From positions 1 through 44,832 of the forward strand of contig JAPOOG010000003.1 of assembly GCA_026713545.1 (NCBI GenBank): a DNA stretch of 44,832 nt, in the 5' to 3' direction. Positions 1 to 7,847 of this stretch are shown in pieces (within the stretch, counting starts at the first letter, position 1; every line of letters starts with the position of its first letter). The notes beneath the pieces were generated by a model. That model saw only the letters and a program-made list of their open reading frames with translations, did no database searches and was not told the DNA's origin. The translations under genes were made by a program, and so were the position numbers. Origin of the DNA: Bryobacterales bacterium (GTDB taxonomy: Bacteria; Acidobacteriota; Terriglobia; Bryobacterales; UBA6623).

Positions 1-13
1 GCACGCAAGCGGC

Positions 14-137
14 GATGCATCCCGGCTGAACTGCGTTGCTCCTCGGTCGAATATGTCCAATATGCTCCCTCGTCGCGCCTTGTCAGCCAGGCGCAGCGCC
101 GCTCTCGGTGCTACGCGGGGTTTCAACACGGGCTGCT
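14..137. repeat. Imperfect direct repeat, copy A
   Basis: A 16-base block (GATGCATCCCGGCTGA) at 14-29 recurs exactly at 506-521. A second shared block, CCGCTCTCGG at 99-108 followed by an ACGCGGGGTTT-like stretch, recurs at 536-545. The two copies keep the same order but copy A has about 55 extra bases between the blocks. The copies bracket the small zinc-ribbon gene at 163-396. No open reading frame is convincing in 1-162 apart from this. Confidence 0.55.
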
Positions 138-162
138 AACGACGGCGCAGGGGGAACGCGAA

Positions 163-396
163 CTACTCGGAGAGCGGCATTTGCCGCTCGACATCACGCC
201 AAGCGCTGACCTTCAGCCGGCGGCATACCCAACACAGCCTGTCCGACCGTTCGGTGGCGCCAGCTTCACCGCACACCTTGCAGGGGAACGTCTTCGGGGG
301 TATCGGACGGAAGACTCCCTCGCGCGCCGACTTGAGCACTTCGGGATCGACAACCGTGTCCGTTTTCAGGTCCTTGGGGCCGATTTCGTAGCTCAT
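163..396 (-). CDS. Small zinc-ribbon protein, unknown function
   Basis: A 77-residue protein I cannot assign to a named family. It has two Cys pairs, CKVC (C39 and C42) and CWVC (C55 and C58), spaced as expected for one four-Cys zinc site. The flanks are polar and there is no signal peptide or membrane segment, so it is probably cytoplasmic. The ATG at 396 follows an AGAGGGAG Shine-Dalgarno-like stretch two bases upstream, which supports this start. It is divergent from the Fur-family gene at 688 and lies between two copies of an imperfect direct repeat. A role in nucleic-acid or protein binding is possible for such ribbons but is not shown here. Confidence 0.6.
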   Translation of the reverse strand: MSYEIGPKDLKTDTVVDPEVLKSAREGVFRPIPPKTFPCKVCGEAGATERSDRLCWVCRRLKVSAWRDVERQMPLSE

Positions 397-505
397 GGCT
401 CCCTCTGCTCCAACAACGCCGCTTCATCATGGGGCGGCATCTGATTATAGAGCCTGAAGCACATACTAGCACCCGTGGCAAAAGACCCCGCTGCATTCGA
501 GCGGT

Positions 506-574
506 GATGCATCCCGGCTGAGCCTGCCTTTCTCACCGCTCTCGGAGTCACACGGGGTTCTATCGGGGTTGCCA
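506..574. repeat. Imperfect direct repeat, copy B
   Basis: Shorter partner of the repeat at 14-137. It starts with the same exact 16-base block (506-521) and contains CCTGCCTTTCTCACC at 523-537, a one-base variant of the CCTGCATTTCTCACC motif found at 9363 and 9854. The rest of the 397-687 spacer holds the 5' side of the Fur-family gene and nothing else I can support. Confidence 0.5.
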
Positions 575-687
575 TTCTCTCACGAGCCGCGACGTCTCAA
601 CACTCCCAGCGGCTTGCGTGGCGAGACCTTCCGCCGCGTCCGCGCAACGAGCCCGCCGCAGCGGCTGTGATAACATAAGGCCTTCTC

Positions 688-1242
688 GTGAAACAAAATC
701 CCGAAGGAAATGAAGCAAACGCGGCAGCCGCGGTACGGGCGCCTCTCCGCAAGCGCGGTATTCGCCTGACGCGGCAGCGGGAGTTGCTGTTCGAGATCAT
801 CAACAACGCCCACGACCATCTCAACGCCGACCAGCTCTACGAGTTGGCGAAAAAAAGGGACTCCAAGATCAATCGGGTCACCGTCTACCGCACCCTCAAA
901 CTCCTGAAGAACGAGGGGTTGATCGACGAACTCGACCTGATGCACTTCGGGGGAGAGCACCATTACTACGAGACGCGGCTGAAGCAAGAGCACGCACACA
1001 TCGTCTGTCTTCGCTGCGGCGCGGTCCAGGAGTATTTCGGCGATCCGCTGCGCAGCCTACGCGAGCAGGTCGAGTCGGGTTTCGGTTTCCAGATTCTCGT
1101 CAGCCGCACCGAGGTGGGAGGGTATTGCGCGGACTGCCAGAACACCTTGCCCAGCAAGGAGCTGTCGTCTCGCGGCGGCGAGACGGGCCCTTCGCGCCGC
1201 AAATCGCTTCGTCCGCGCGGCCGCTCGAGATCGCGCGGCTAA
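688..1242 (+). CDS. Fur-family metalloregulator
   Basis: A 184-residue Fur/PerR/Zur-type repressor that binds DNA as a dimer when metal-loaded. Residues about 20-95 form the winged helix (the recognition-helix region reads NRVTVYRTLKLL), followed by the His-rich HFGGEHHYYE stretch and the dimerisation domain. Structural-zinc Cys pairs are at C107/C110 (CLRC) and C147/C150 (CADC). It is longer than the usual 135-150 residues because of an Arg/Ser-rich tail (about 155-184). The start is a GTG at 688; no in-frame ATG fits the conserved N-terminus. Three near-identical decamers (GCGCGGCTNN) overlap the stop codon. Which metal or peroxide it senses cannot be told from sequence alone. The phosphatase gene begins 33 bases downstream and may be co-transcribed. 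Confidence 0.9.
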   Translation: MKQNPEGNEANAAAAVRAPLRKRGIRLTRQRELLFEIINNAHDHLNADQLYELAKKRDSKINRVTVYRTLKLLKNEGLIDELDLMHFGGEHHYYETRLKQEHAHIVCLRCGAVQEYFGDPLRSLREQVESGFGFQILVSRTEVGGYCADCQNTLPSKELSSRGGETGPSRRKSLRPRGRSRSRG

Positions 1243-1275
1243 GCGCGGCTGAGCGCGGCTCTTTGGGCCCCGGAG

Positions 1276-2976
1276 ATGTCATCCACCAGTCTCCGCTCCG
1301 GCTCGCAACGACGGACTGAGCAGGCATCCCTGAAGCTTGCTCTGGTGGACGCGGCCGGCAAGAAAACCTTCTACGAGGTCAACCGCAGCCCCTTCCGCAT
1401 TGGCCGCCTGCCCGGCTGCGAAGTCACACTGCGGGACAGCCGCATCTCGCGGAAACACGCACAGATCCTCGTCGAGGGCCGCGCCTGTTTCATCGAAGAC
1501 TGCGGCAGTCTCCACGGCCTGTTCGTCAACGGCGACAAGGTCGAGCGGCACAAGCTGGACCAAGGCGACCGCATCGAGTTCGGGGTCAAAGACTCCTACC
1601 ACCTGATCGTCGGTGAAGAGCAGGAGCCTGCCGCGCTCATCCGAAAAGCCGCAGAAATGCCGGACGCCAAGGACGGCCCCAGCGGCGAACTCGGCCGCCT
1701 CAGCGCGGTCCTCGCCGTAGCGCGCGCCCTGCAGTCGTCCCTTGCCCTCGACGATGTCCTGACAGCGGCCGTTGACGCCGCTCTCGCCGTAACCGACTGC
1801 GAGCGGGGCTTCCTCATGCTGACCGGCAAGAGCGGCGAATTGGAAGTGAGAGTCGCCCGGAACCAATACAGCAAGAGCCTGCCCGAGGACGAGCTGCGAG
1901 TGCCCCGAGGGCTGATCGAAAATGCGCTGCTCGGGCGCCGTGACTTGCTTTCGATGAGTTTCGATCCATCGCCGGCCGGAACAGACCACGAGGCAGCCGG
2001 CAAGACCTTTCAGGAACTGAAATTGAGACGCGCCGTCTGTGTTCCCCTCGTCAAGATCCGGATCGGTCAAGAGCACGAGACAAGCATGCTCTCTCCGAGG
2101 CAAAGCACTCTCGGCATGCTCTACATGGATTCCAAGAGAGACCGGGAAGACCTCTCCATCGGCAACCGCGAGCTGCTCCAGACCCTGGCGATCGAGATCT
2201 CGACCGTCCTCGAGAATGCCCGCCTGCTCGAAGAAGAGCGTGATAAGAAAGGGCTCGAACAGCAGCTTGCCATCGCGCATGATATCCAGCTCTCGATGCT
2301 GCCTGCGATCTTGCCGAAAGAGGGTTGGCTGGTAGCCACAGGCCACAGCGAGGCTTGCTATCAGGTGGGGGGAGACTATTTCGACGTCACGCGCTACGGG
2401 AACGATCATTGGGGCTTCGTCCTGGCGGACGTCTCGGGCAAGGGAGTATCGGCGGCCTTGCTCGCTTCGTTGATTCAAGGCGCGTTTTTTTCGGCCTTCA
2501 ACCTTGAAGCCCATCTGTCCGAAACGATTTCCCGTATCAACCGCTACGTTTGCGAGCGATCCAAGAGAGCGCGCTTCGCGACCGTCTTCTACGGATTGAT
2601 CAACCGCGACGGTTCGACGAAGTGGGTCAATTCAGGACATTGCCCGGCGTTGCTGGTCCGCACGGAGGGTAAGGTCGAACTGCTCAAGGCGAGCACCGTG
2701 CCTCTGGGGCTGTTCGCCGAGGCGGAGTTCCCGGTCGCAGAGGCGAACCTCACCGCCGGCGACAAGCTTGTCGTGTACAGCGACGGCGTCTCGGAGGCAA
2801 AGAACTGGTCAGGCGAGCGGTTCGGAGAGAAGCGGCTGCAAAGGGTCCTCGCGGCGAACGCGGCGCTCCCTTCCGATGAGCTATACGAGACGCTCCGTCA
2901 GGAGTTATCGGTCTTCACGTCCGGCGCCGATCAGGACGACGACGTCACCTTGCTCGTCCTTGGGTATCAGGGCTAG
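1276..2976 (+). CDS. FHA-GAF-PP2C (SpoIIE/RsbU-type) phosphatase
   Basis: A 566-residue signalling phosphatase. Domains in order: an FHA phosphothreonine-binding domain at about 20-110 (G43-R44, SRKH 58-61, NG 85-86), a GAF-type sensor domain at about 145-320, a short helical linker, and a PP2C/SpoIIE metal-dependent Ser/Thr phosphatase at about 340-565. Metal-binding motifs are visible: GGDYFD (365-370), DVSGKG, SDG (502-504) and a C-terminal DDDVT. There is no signal peptide or membrane span, so it is cytoplasmic. Members of this class usually dephosphorylate anti-sigma-factor antagonists, but no anti-sigma or STAS gene is present nearby. The ATG at 1276 has a CCGGAG stretch directly before it. 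AT-rich AGTTTTT units follow the stop. Confidence 0.9.
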   Translation: MSSTSLRSGSQRRTEQASLKLALVDAAGKKTFYEVNRSPFRIGRLPGCEVTLRDSRISRKHAQILVEGRACFIEDCGSLHGLFVNGDKVERHKLDQGDRIEFGVKDSYHLIVGEEQEPAALIRKAAEMPDAKDGPSGELGRLSAVLAVARALQSSLALDDVLTAAVDAALAVTDCERGFLMLTGKSGELEVRVARNQYSKSLPEDELRVPRGLIENALLGRRDLLSMSFDPSPAGTDHEAAGKTFQELKLRRAVCVPLVKIRIGQEHETSMLSPRQSTLGMLYMDSKRDREDLSIGNRELLQTLAIEISTVLENARLLEEERDKKGLEQQLAIAHDIQLSMLPAILPKEGWLVATGHSEACYQVGGDYFDVTRYGNDHWGFVLADVSGKGVSAALLASLIQGAFFSAFNLEAHLSETISRINRYVCERSKRARFATVFYGLINRDGSTKWVNSGHCPALLVRTEGKVELLKASTVPLGLFAEAEFPVAEANLTAGDKLVVYSDGVSEAKNWSGERFGEKRLQRVLAANAALPSDELYETLRQELSVFTSGADQDDDVTLLVLGYQG

Positions 2977-3003
2977 TTTTTCCTCTTTCAGTTTTTAGTT
3001 TTT
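2975..3003. repeat. AGTTTTT heptamer repeats after a stop codon
   Basis: Three copies of AGTTTTT lie at 2975-2981, 2990-2996 and 2997-3003; the last two are in direct tandem and the first overlaps the TAG stop of the phosphatase gene. The unit length of seven matches the unrelated heptamers at 5657 and 9413. The T-runs could also help termination, but I see no stable stem before them. Confidence 0.45.
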
Positions 3004-3218
3004 CGCCGCCCGCATGCGGATCATATAAGTGGGAAACATCCGGACCGGTGACGGCACCGCTTGATCAGGAGGATGTTTCAGGCCAGATTCCGAAGAACCT
3101 TGTCACGCCTCCCTTACGCGGCCTGTTTTCGCAAGACGGGATTTCCTCACCCATAACGCCGGAACCTAACCGCTGCGCAGCCCTCTCAGCGGGTGGCGCA
3201 AGCCGTTTTCCGGACCCC

Positions 3219-3246
3219 TTACGACCGTCACACGTTGCAGTATGAT
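3219..3246 (+). promoter_or_regulatory. Candidate promoter of the penicillin-acylase gene
   Basis: TTACGA (3219-3224), 16 bases, then TATGAT (3241-3246). The -10 ends nine bases before the ATG at 3256, so transcription would start at about 3253 and give an almost leaderless mRNA. No Shine-Dalgarno sequence precedes the ATG, which fits. Confidence 0.4.
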
Positions 3247-3255
3247 AGGGCTGCC

Positions 3256-5610
3256 ATGACGCCTTCCCGCTTCCCGACACTCCTATCGACAGCTCTGCTT
3301 CTATGCACTCTTAGCTGCCAACTCAACCAGCCGCAAGCCGAGACGCAAGCATGGATCGAAGAGGAATCCCGCAAGCGTCTGGCTCAAATTGAAGGCTCGC
3401 TGCAGCTTCCCGGGCTCGAACAACCCGTCGAGGTCCTTCGCGACAAGTGGGGCGTCGCCCACATCTACGCCGAAACCGTTCACGATCTGTTCCTCGCCCA
3501 GGGTTTCGTAGCCGCGCAGGACCGTCTTTACCAGATCGAGATCTGGCGCCGCACGGGCGCCGGCGAGTTGGCCGAAGTCTTCGGGCCCGACTACATCGAG
3601 CGGGACCGCATGGCCCGTCTCGTGCGCTATCGAGGCGACATGCAGGCCGAGTGGGAAAGCTACTCCCCCGACACCGAAGCCATCGCGACCGCCTTCGTCG
3701 CAGGCGTAAACGCCTTTATCGCCCATGCCGGCGACCGCCTGCCGGTCGAGTTCGAGCTGCTTGACTTCAAGCCTGGCGAGTGGAAGCCCGAGCACTGCGT
3801 CCTGCGCATCGCCGGCCTGATGATGACCCGCAACGCCCGGCAGGAAGTCGCCCGCGCGGAGATGGTCGCCCGCCTCGGCACGGAAACCACCGAGAAGTAC
3901 TTCCCCACCGATCCCGTCGTGGATCTCAAGCCCGACCCGGAAGTCGACCTCGACGGGCTCGACCGCAGCGTGATCGCCAGCTATCGCGGCGCGACCGGAA
4001 TCCCCAAGCTCCTCTCGCAGGACGCCAGCAACAACTGGGTGGTCGACGGCACGCTCAGCGAAACCGGCAAGCCGCTGCTCGCCAGCGATCCCCACCGCTC
4101 CGTCATTCTGCCTTCACTGCGCTACCTCGTCCATCTTGTCGGTCCGGGATGGAATGTCATCGGCAGCGGCGAACCCGCCCTGCCCGGGGTGGCGCTCGGC
4201 CACAACGAACGCGCCGGTTGGGGATTCACGATCGTTCAGCACGACCAAGTCGACCTCTATATCGAGAAGCTCAACCCGCAGAACCCCGACCAGTACCTGT
4301 ACCAGGGCGAATGGCTCGACATGGAGATCGAAAAGCAGACGATCCAGGTCAGAGATCAAGAGCCTGTCGAGGTCGAACTGAAATACACGCGCCACGGCCC
4401 GGTCATCTGGGAGGACACGGCGAACCACCGCGTCGCCGCCGTCAGATGGGTCGGAGCCGAGCCCGGCACAGCCGGCTACCTGGGCAGCCTCGCCACGGAC
4501 CGCGTCGAAAACTGGGACGACTTCGTGGAAGCCATGGCGCGCTGGAAGATCCCTCCCGAGAACATCGTCTACGCCGACGTGGACGGTGACATCGGCTGGA
4601 TCCCCGCCGGCCACGTGCCCATCCGACCCAACTGGAAGGGCCTCTTCCCTGTCGCAGGACACACCGGCAAGCACGAGTGGGCCGGGTTCCGAACCGTGGA
4701 CCAGCTACCCCAAATCCACAACCCGGCGAAACACTACATCGCCACCTCGAACCACAACATTCGCCCCGAAAACCATCCCCACGACATGGGTTTCGACTGG
4801 TCCGAGCCCTACCGGTTCCGGCGTGTCGACGAAGTGCTGAGCCAAGCCGAGAAATTCACGATCGAGGACTTCAAGAAGCTCCAACACGACGAGATGTCAC
4901 TTCCGGCGCGGCGCCTGATCGGCATGCTGAAGCAGCTTCCGCAAGGAGGCTCAGCAGACTTCCAACAGGCCCGCAAGCTGCTCGAGGAGTGGGACCAGGT
5001 GCTCGACCGCAACTCTCAAGCCGCGCCGCTCTACGAGATCTGGCAGGAGGAAACGCTCGTACCGAAGTTCGTCGAGACCGAACTGCCGCCCGACGCCCGC
5101 GAGCGCGTTGCCCGCAACATCAGGCTGCCCACGCTATTCGACCTGCTGGAACGCGCGCCGGCCGATCAGCGCAACCGCGTCATCACCGAATCACTGGAAA
5201 CGGCATTCGCAAGGACGAAGGAAGTGCTCGGTGACGACGCGGCAAGCTGGCGCTGGGGCGCGCTCCATCTCGCCACATTCGAGCATCCGCTCGCCAATAC
5301 CAAAGCCCGGGCCGCCGTCTTCAACCGCGGCCCGGTCGAGCGCGGAGGCGACGCCTACACGCCCAACCGCTCACCGGGACCCAACTATACGCAGGTGCAT
5401 GGCGCATCCTACCGCCACATCCTCGACCTGGCCGACTGGGACCGCTCCGTCTTCACCAGCGTCCCCGGCCAATCCGGTCAACCCGAAAGCCCCCACTACG
5501 GCGACTTGGTCGACCTCTGGGGAAACTACGAATACGCCCCGCTCGTCTACAGCCGCGAAGCCGTCGAAGCGAACACCGCGAACAAGCTGCTGCTGGAACC
5601 GGCCCCATAG
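3256..5610 (+). CDS. Penicillin acylase family (Ntn hydrolase) lipoprotein
   Basis: A 784-residue member of the penicillin G acylase/cephalosporin acylase family (N-terminal nucleophile hydrolases), which cleave amides such as beta-lactam side chains or acyl-homoserine lactones. The precursor is normally cut autocatalytically so that Ser of an SNNW motif becomes the N-terminal nucleophile; here SNNW is at 258-261 (Ser258), giving alpha (about 230 residues) and beta (about 525) chains. I chose the ATG at 3256 over an earlier in-frame ATG at 3193 because it gives a clean lipoprotein signal (MTPSRF, hydrophobic core, LSC lipobox, Cys17), so it probably sits on the periplasmic face of a membrane. 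Substrate is unknown. A hairpin-plus-heptamer repeat starts just after the stop. Confidence 0.92.
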   Translation: MTPSRFPTLLSTALLLCTLSCQLNQPQAETQAWIEEESRKRLAQIEGSLQLPGLEQPVEVLRDKWGVAHIYAETVHDLFLAQGFVAAQDRLYQIEIWRRTGAGELAEVFGPDYIERDRMARLVRYRGDMQAEWESYSPDTEAIATAFVAGVNAFIAHAGDRLPVEFELLDFKPGEWKPEHCVLRIAGLMMTRNARQEVARAEMVARLGTETTEKYFPTDPVVDLKPDPEVDLDGLDRSVIASYRGATGIPKLLSQDASNNWVVDGTLSETGKPLLASDPHRSVILPSLRYLVHLVGPGWNVIGSGEPALPGVALGHNERAGWGFTIVQHDQVDLYIEKLNPQNPDQYLYQGEWLDMEIEKQTIQVRDQEPVEVELKYTRHGPVIWEDTANHRVAAVRWVGAEPGTAGYLGSLATDRVENWDDFVEAMARWKIPPENIVYADVDGDIGWIPAGHVPIRPNWKGLFPVAGHTGKHEWAGFRTVDQLPQIHNPAKHYIATSNHNIRPENHPHDMGFDWSEPYRFRRVDEVLSQAEKFTIEDFKKLQHDEMSLPARRLIGMLKQLPQGGSADFQQARKLLEEWDQVLDRNSQAAPLYEIWQEETLVPKFVETELPPDARERVARNIRLPTLFDLLERAPADQRNRVITESLETAFARTKEVLGDDAASWRWGALHLATFEHPLANTKARAAVFNRGPVERGGDAYTPNRSPGPNYTQVHGASYRHILDLADWDRSVFTSVPGQSGQPESPHYGDLVDLWGNYEYAPLVYSREAVEANTANKLLLEPAP

Positions 5611-5621
5611 ACGGCAAGACG

Positions 5622-5683
5622 ATCTCACGGCCGAAGCAGGCGATACAAAGGCCGTGACTCGTGATTCGTGATTCGTGAAAACC
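5622..5683. repeat. Palindrome with three heptamers (dispersed repeat copy C)
   Basis: CACGGCC and GGCCGTG form a perfect 7 bp stem with a 17-base loop, followed by three tandem heptamers (ACTCGTG, ATTCGTG, ATTCGTG at 5657-5677) and AAAACC. The same arrangement recurs at 9363-9453 with five heptamers. It begins 11 bases after the penicillin-acylase stop codon and could act as a terminator-like or REP-like element. Confidence 0.6.
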
Positions 5684-5714
5684 TTACCTGCCGTGTTACC
5701 GGTGCACGCGGCGC

Positions 5715-6104
5715 CTACTGCAACCACCGCCCGCGCCGGCGCTCCGCGGCACGCACTTCCCTCTCATTCATGCCCAGATGATGGGCCAGCTCGTGCCACA
5801 GCGTGTCATAAATCACCTGCGGCACATCCCGCCAGGAAGGCGCCGCCCGCTCGATCGGACCCTGAAACAGTGTCACGCGATCGGGCATGGCCAGCGTGTA
5901 TCCGACCCCCCGCCGTGACAACGGCACCCCTTGATACAGTCCCAGCAAGGTATGCCCCGGCGCGACACCGGCCGATTCGAGTTGCTCCTGAGAAGGCTCG
6001 TCCTCAACGAAGATCGCCAGATTGGAGAACCGCTCGCGGAACTCGTCGGGGATGGCATCCCAGGCGTCCTCAACCAACGCCTCAAATCGTTCCCGGTCCA
6101 TCAC
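5715..6104 (-). CDS. Small metallopeptidase-like protein (zincin family)
   Basis: A protein of about 129 residues resembling the small, single-domain metallopeptidase family annotated as possible zinc metallopeptidase (zincin-1). The key motif HELAHH (HExxH) is near residue 110, followed by GMNEREVRAAE; an N-terminal FVEDEPS and a central LGLYQGVPLS are typical of the family. No signal peptide is visible, so it is likely cytoplasmic. Its substrate is unknown. The start may be the GTG at 6104 or, one codon on, the ATG at 6101. It is convergent with the penicillin-acylase gene. The C-terminus is Arg-rich. Confidence 0.8.
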   Translation of the reverse strand: MMDRERFEALVEDAWDAIPDEFRERFSNLAIFVEDEPSQEQLESAGVAPGHTLLGLYQGVPLSRRGVGYTLAMPDRVTLFQGPIERAAPSWRDVPQVIYDTLWHELAHHLGMNEREVRAAERRRGRWLQ

Positions 6105-6216
6105 GTCGGCTCTGACCTCAGCGGATCATTGTAGCGGCCGGTCCGGCGAATGCTCCGAGTCCTGCTGCGACGAGCCGAAGCGGGGCTGTCTCAATGATGA
6201 CGGTCTCGACGGAAGC

Positions 6217-7494
6217 CTACCAGGCCACCATGGCGTCCTCGAACAAGCGCGCCAAATCTTCGCGGTCCGCCTGCCGCGGCGAAAGCTTTGTGACGCGGTG
6301 TTGCGGCAAGGTCCCTTCGACCAGAGCGGGAATATGCGAGCTGTCGTAGCCGAGCGCGCTCAATCCGTTCGGAACGTTCAGCCGCTGCATGAATCCGGTG
6401 ATCGTATCGGCGAGAATCTTTCCGGCGTCCTGGGACCTGGCGCCCGCCACATCGGCTCCCAAAACCTCGGCCGCCTTGAGATGCCGTTCGGGATTGACCG
6501 AAGCGGTAAACCGAAACACCGCCGGCGCGTTCAGAATCACGGAAACGCCATGCGGCACCAACGGATGGTCCACCTGATAACCCGGCGGCCGATATTCCTT
6601 CACCATCCCCGACACCGGATACGACATGCCGTGAGGCAAATGCACACCGGCGTTCCCGAAGCCTACTCCCGCATAGGACGCGGCGAGCAGCATCATCCCG
6701 CGGGCCTCGTCGTCGCCGGGGTCTTCAACCGCCCGCGGCAGGTACTCCCGCACCATGCGCAACGCCTCCAGTGACCATAGATCGCTGATCGGATTGGACC
6801 CCTGATACGCCGGGCGCACCAGCGGCCGCTCGGGCCGCGGCCGCGCGGTGTAGGGCATCGCCGTGTACGATTCGATCGCGTGGCTCAGCACGTCAAGTCC
6901 TGTTGAAGCCGCGACCTCGGGGGGCAGCGTCCGGGTGTTCTCCGGATCGAGAATCCCCAGCGCCGGCTTGAGCCTGCGGTGAGCGATTCCCGTCTTCGCA
7001 TGCATCTCTACGAAATCGAAGATGGCCACACCCGTAGTCTCGCTGCCTGTTCCCGCCGTCGTCGGCACGGCGAACAGCGGCTTCAGCGGCCCGGGCGCAG
7101 GCAGTCCCTTGCCGATCGGCGGATTCACATAGTCCAGGAAATCGGCCGGATGGCTCGAATACAGATTCGCCGCCTTCGCCGTATCCATCACAGAACCGCC
7201 GCCGACCGCCAGGAAGGCGTCAAACGACTGCCCGGCCGCCACTTGAATCGCCTCGCGAAACGACTCGTCGGTCGGCTCGACACGAACCCGGTCAAACAGG
7301 ACGTAGCTGACCGCGTTTTCCTCCAAAGACTCCCGCGCGGCCGCCACGGGCGGCAGGTCAACCAGGTTGCGGTCCGTCAGCAGTAGAACCGACTTGACTT
7401 CCCGGTCGGCCAAATCCATTCCGATTTCGCGCGTCGCGCCCGCTCCGAACCGCAGATTCGACGTAGCCAACTCGACGGCGTATTCCTTCTCCAT
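6217..7494 (-). CDS. Iron-containing alcohol dehydrogenase, hydroxyacid-oxoacid transhydrogenase type
   Basis: A protein of 425 residues in the type III (iron-containing) alcohol dehydrogenase family, closest in style to hydroxyacid-oxoacid transhydrogenase, which couples oxidation of 4-hydroxybutyrate-like hydroxyacids to reduction of 2-oxoglutarate. Visible motifs are the nucleotide-binding GGGSVMDTAKA and the metal-site regions GLDVLSHAIESYTA, HGMSYPV and PHGVSVILNAPAVF. I place the start at the ATG at 7494 (MEKEYAVELATSNL); the open frame runs 120 codons further upstream but that part has no family similarity. Cytoplasmic. It is divergent from the M16 peptidase gene across a 353-base spacer. 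The exact substrate could differ from the family name. Confidence 0.87.
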   Translation of the reverse strand: MEKEYAVELATSNLRFGAGATREIGMDLADREVKSVLLLTDRNLVDLPPVAAARESLEENAVSYVLFDRVRVEPTDESFREAIQVAAGQSFDAFLAVGGGSVMDTAKAANLYSSHPADFLDYVNPPIGKGLPAPGPLKPLFAVPTTAGTGSETTGVAIFDFVEMHAKTGIAHRRLKPALGILDPENTRTLPPEVAASTGLDVLSHAIESYTAMPYTARPRPERPLVRPAYQGSNPISDLWSLEALRMVREYLPRAVEDPGDDEARGMMLLAASYAGVGFGNAGVHLPHGMSYPVSGMVKEYRPPGYQVDHPLVPHGVSVILNAPAVFRFTASVNPERHLKAAEVLGADVAGARSQDAGKILADTITGFMQRLNVPNGLSALGYDSSHIPALVEGTLPQHRVTKLSPRQADREDLARLFEDAMVAW

Positions 7495-7847
7495 GCCGAA
7501 AACTCCCCTTGTCGATACTTCCCGGAACCCGGCCATTCTACCCTGCCGGGCCTGGACCCGGCGGGGAGTCTTCGACAGAACCGCCGAATCCGTGACCACT
7601 TCCGCGAAGGATTTCCATCCCCTTCCGTGTCCAAAAGATGCATTTTCAATGCGGCTCCAACCTGCATTCCTCGGGCTATCGGGGTATAAAGGGAGAGGGC
7701 GATCGAAACTACGCTCAGCAGTAATAACCAGATAAGGCGCCGCATTCCCACTTTCGTGACACAGGATCGATGGATGCAACCGCAACCTCGGAGCTTGCGA
7801 TCGGGAGTTCTGCTGGATCATGATTGTGTCAGGATGTTTTGAGAGCC
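7495..7847. other. 353-base divergent spacer
   Basis: Spacer between the divergent transhydrogenase and M16 genes, so it should hold both promoters. On the minus strand a TAGAAT -10-like box lies about 40 bases upstream of the transhydrogenase ATG, without a convincing -35. Also on the minus strand, an open frame from 7751 begins with a signal-peptide-like stretch (MGMRRLIWLLLLSVV) but runs out of frame into the transhydrogenase gene; I do not call it a gene. Confidence 0.5.

Noticed and set aside
1279..2514. Long antisense open frame (411 codons) opposite the FHA-GAF-PP2C gene
   Set aside because: It mirrors a high-GC coding gene in the antisense frame and has no domain, signal or ribosome site; typical shadow of a GC-rich genome.
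3193..3255. Earlier in-frame start for the penicillin acylase gene
   Set aside because: It would put 21 hydrophilic residues before an otherwise perfect lipoprotein signal, and it lies upstream of the candidate promoter.
7377..7751. Minus-strand frame with a signal-peptide-like start (MGMRRLIWLLLLSVVS)
   Set aside because: The part after the hydrophobic stretch is out of frame with and overlaps the transhydrogenase gene; no family similarity, and no Shine-Dalgarno. Possibly a relic but not supportable.
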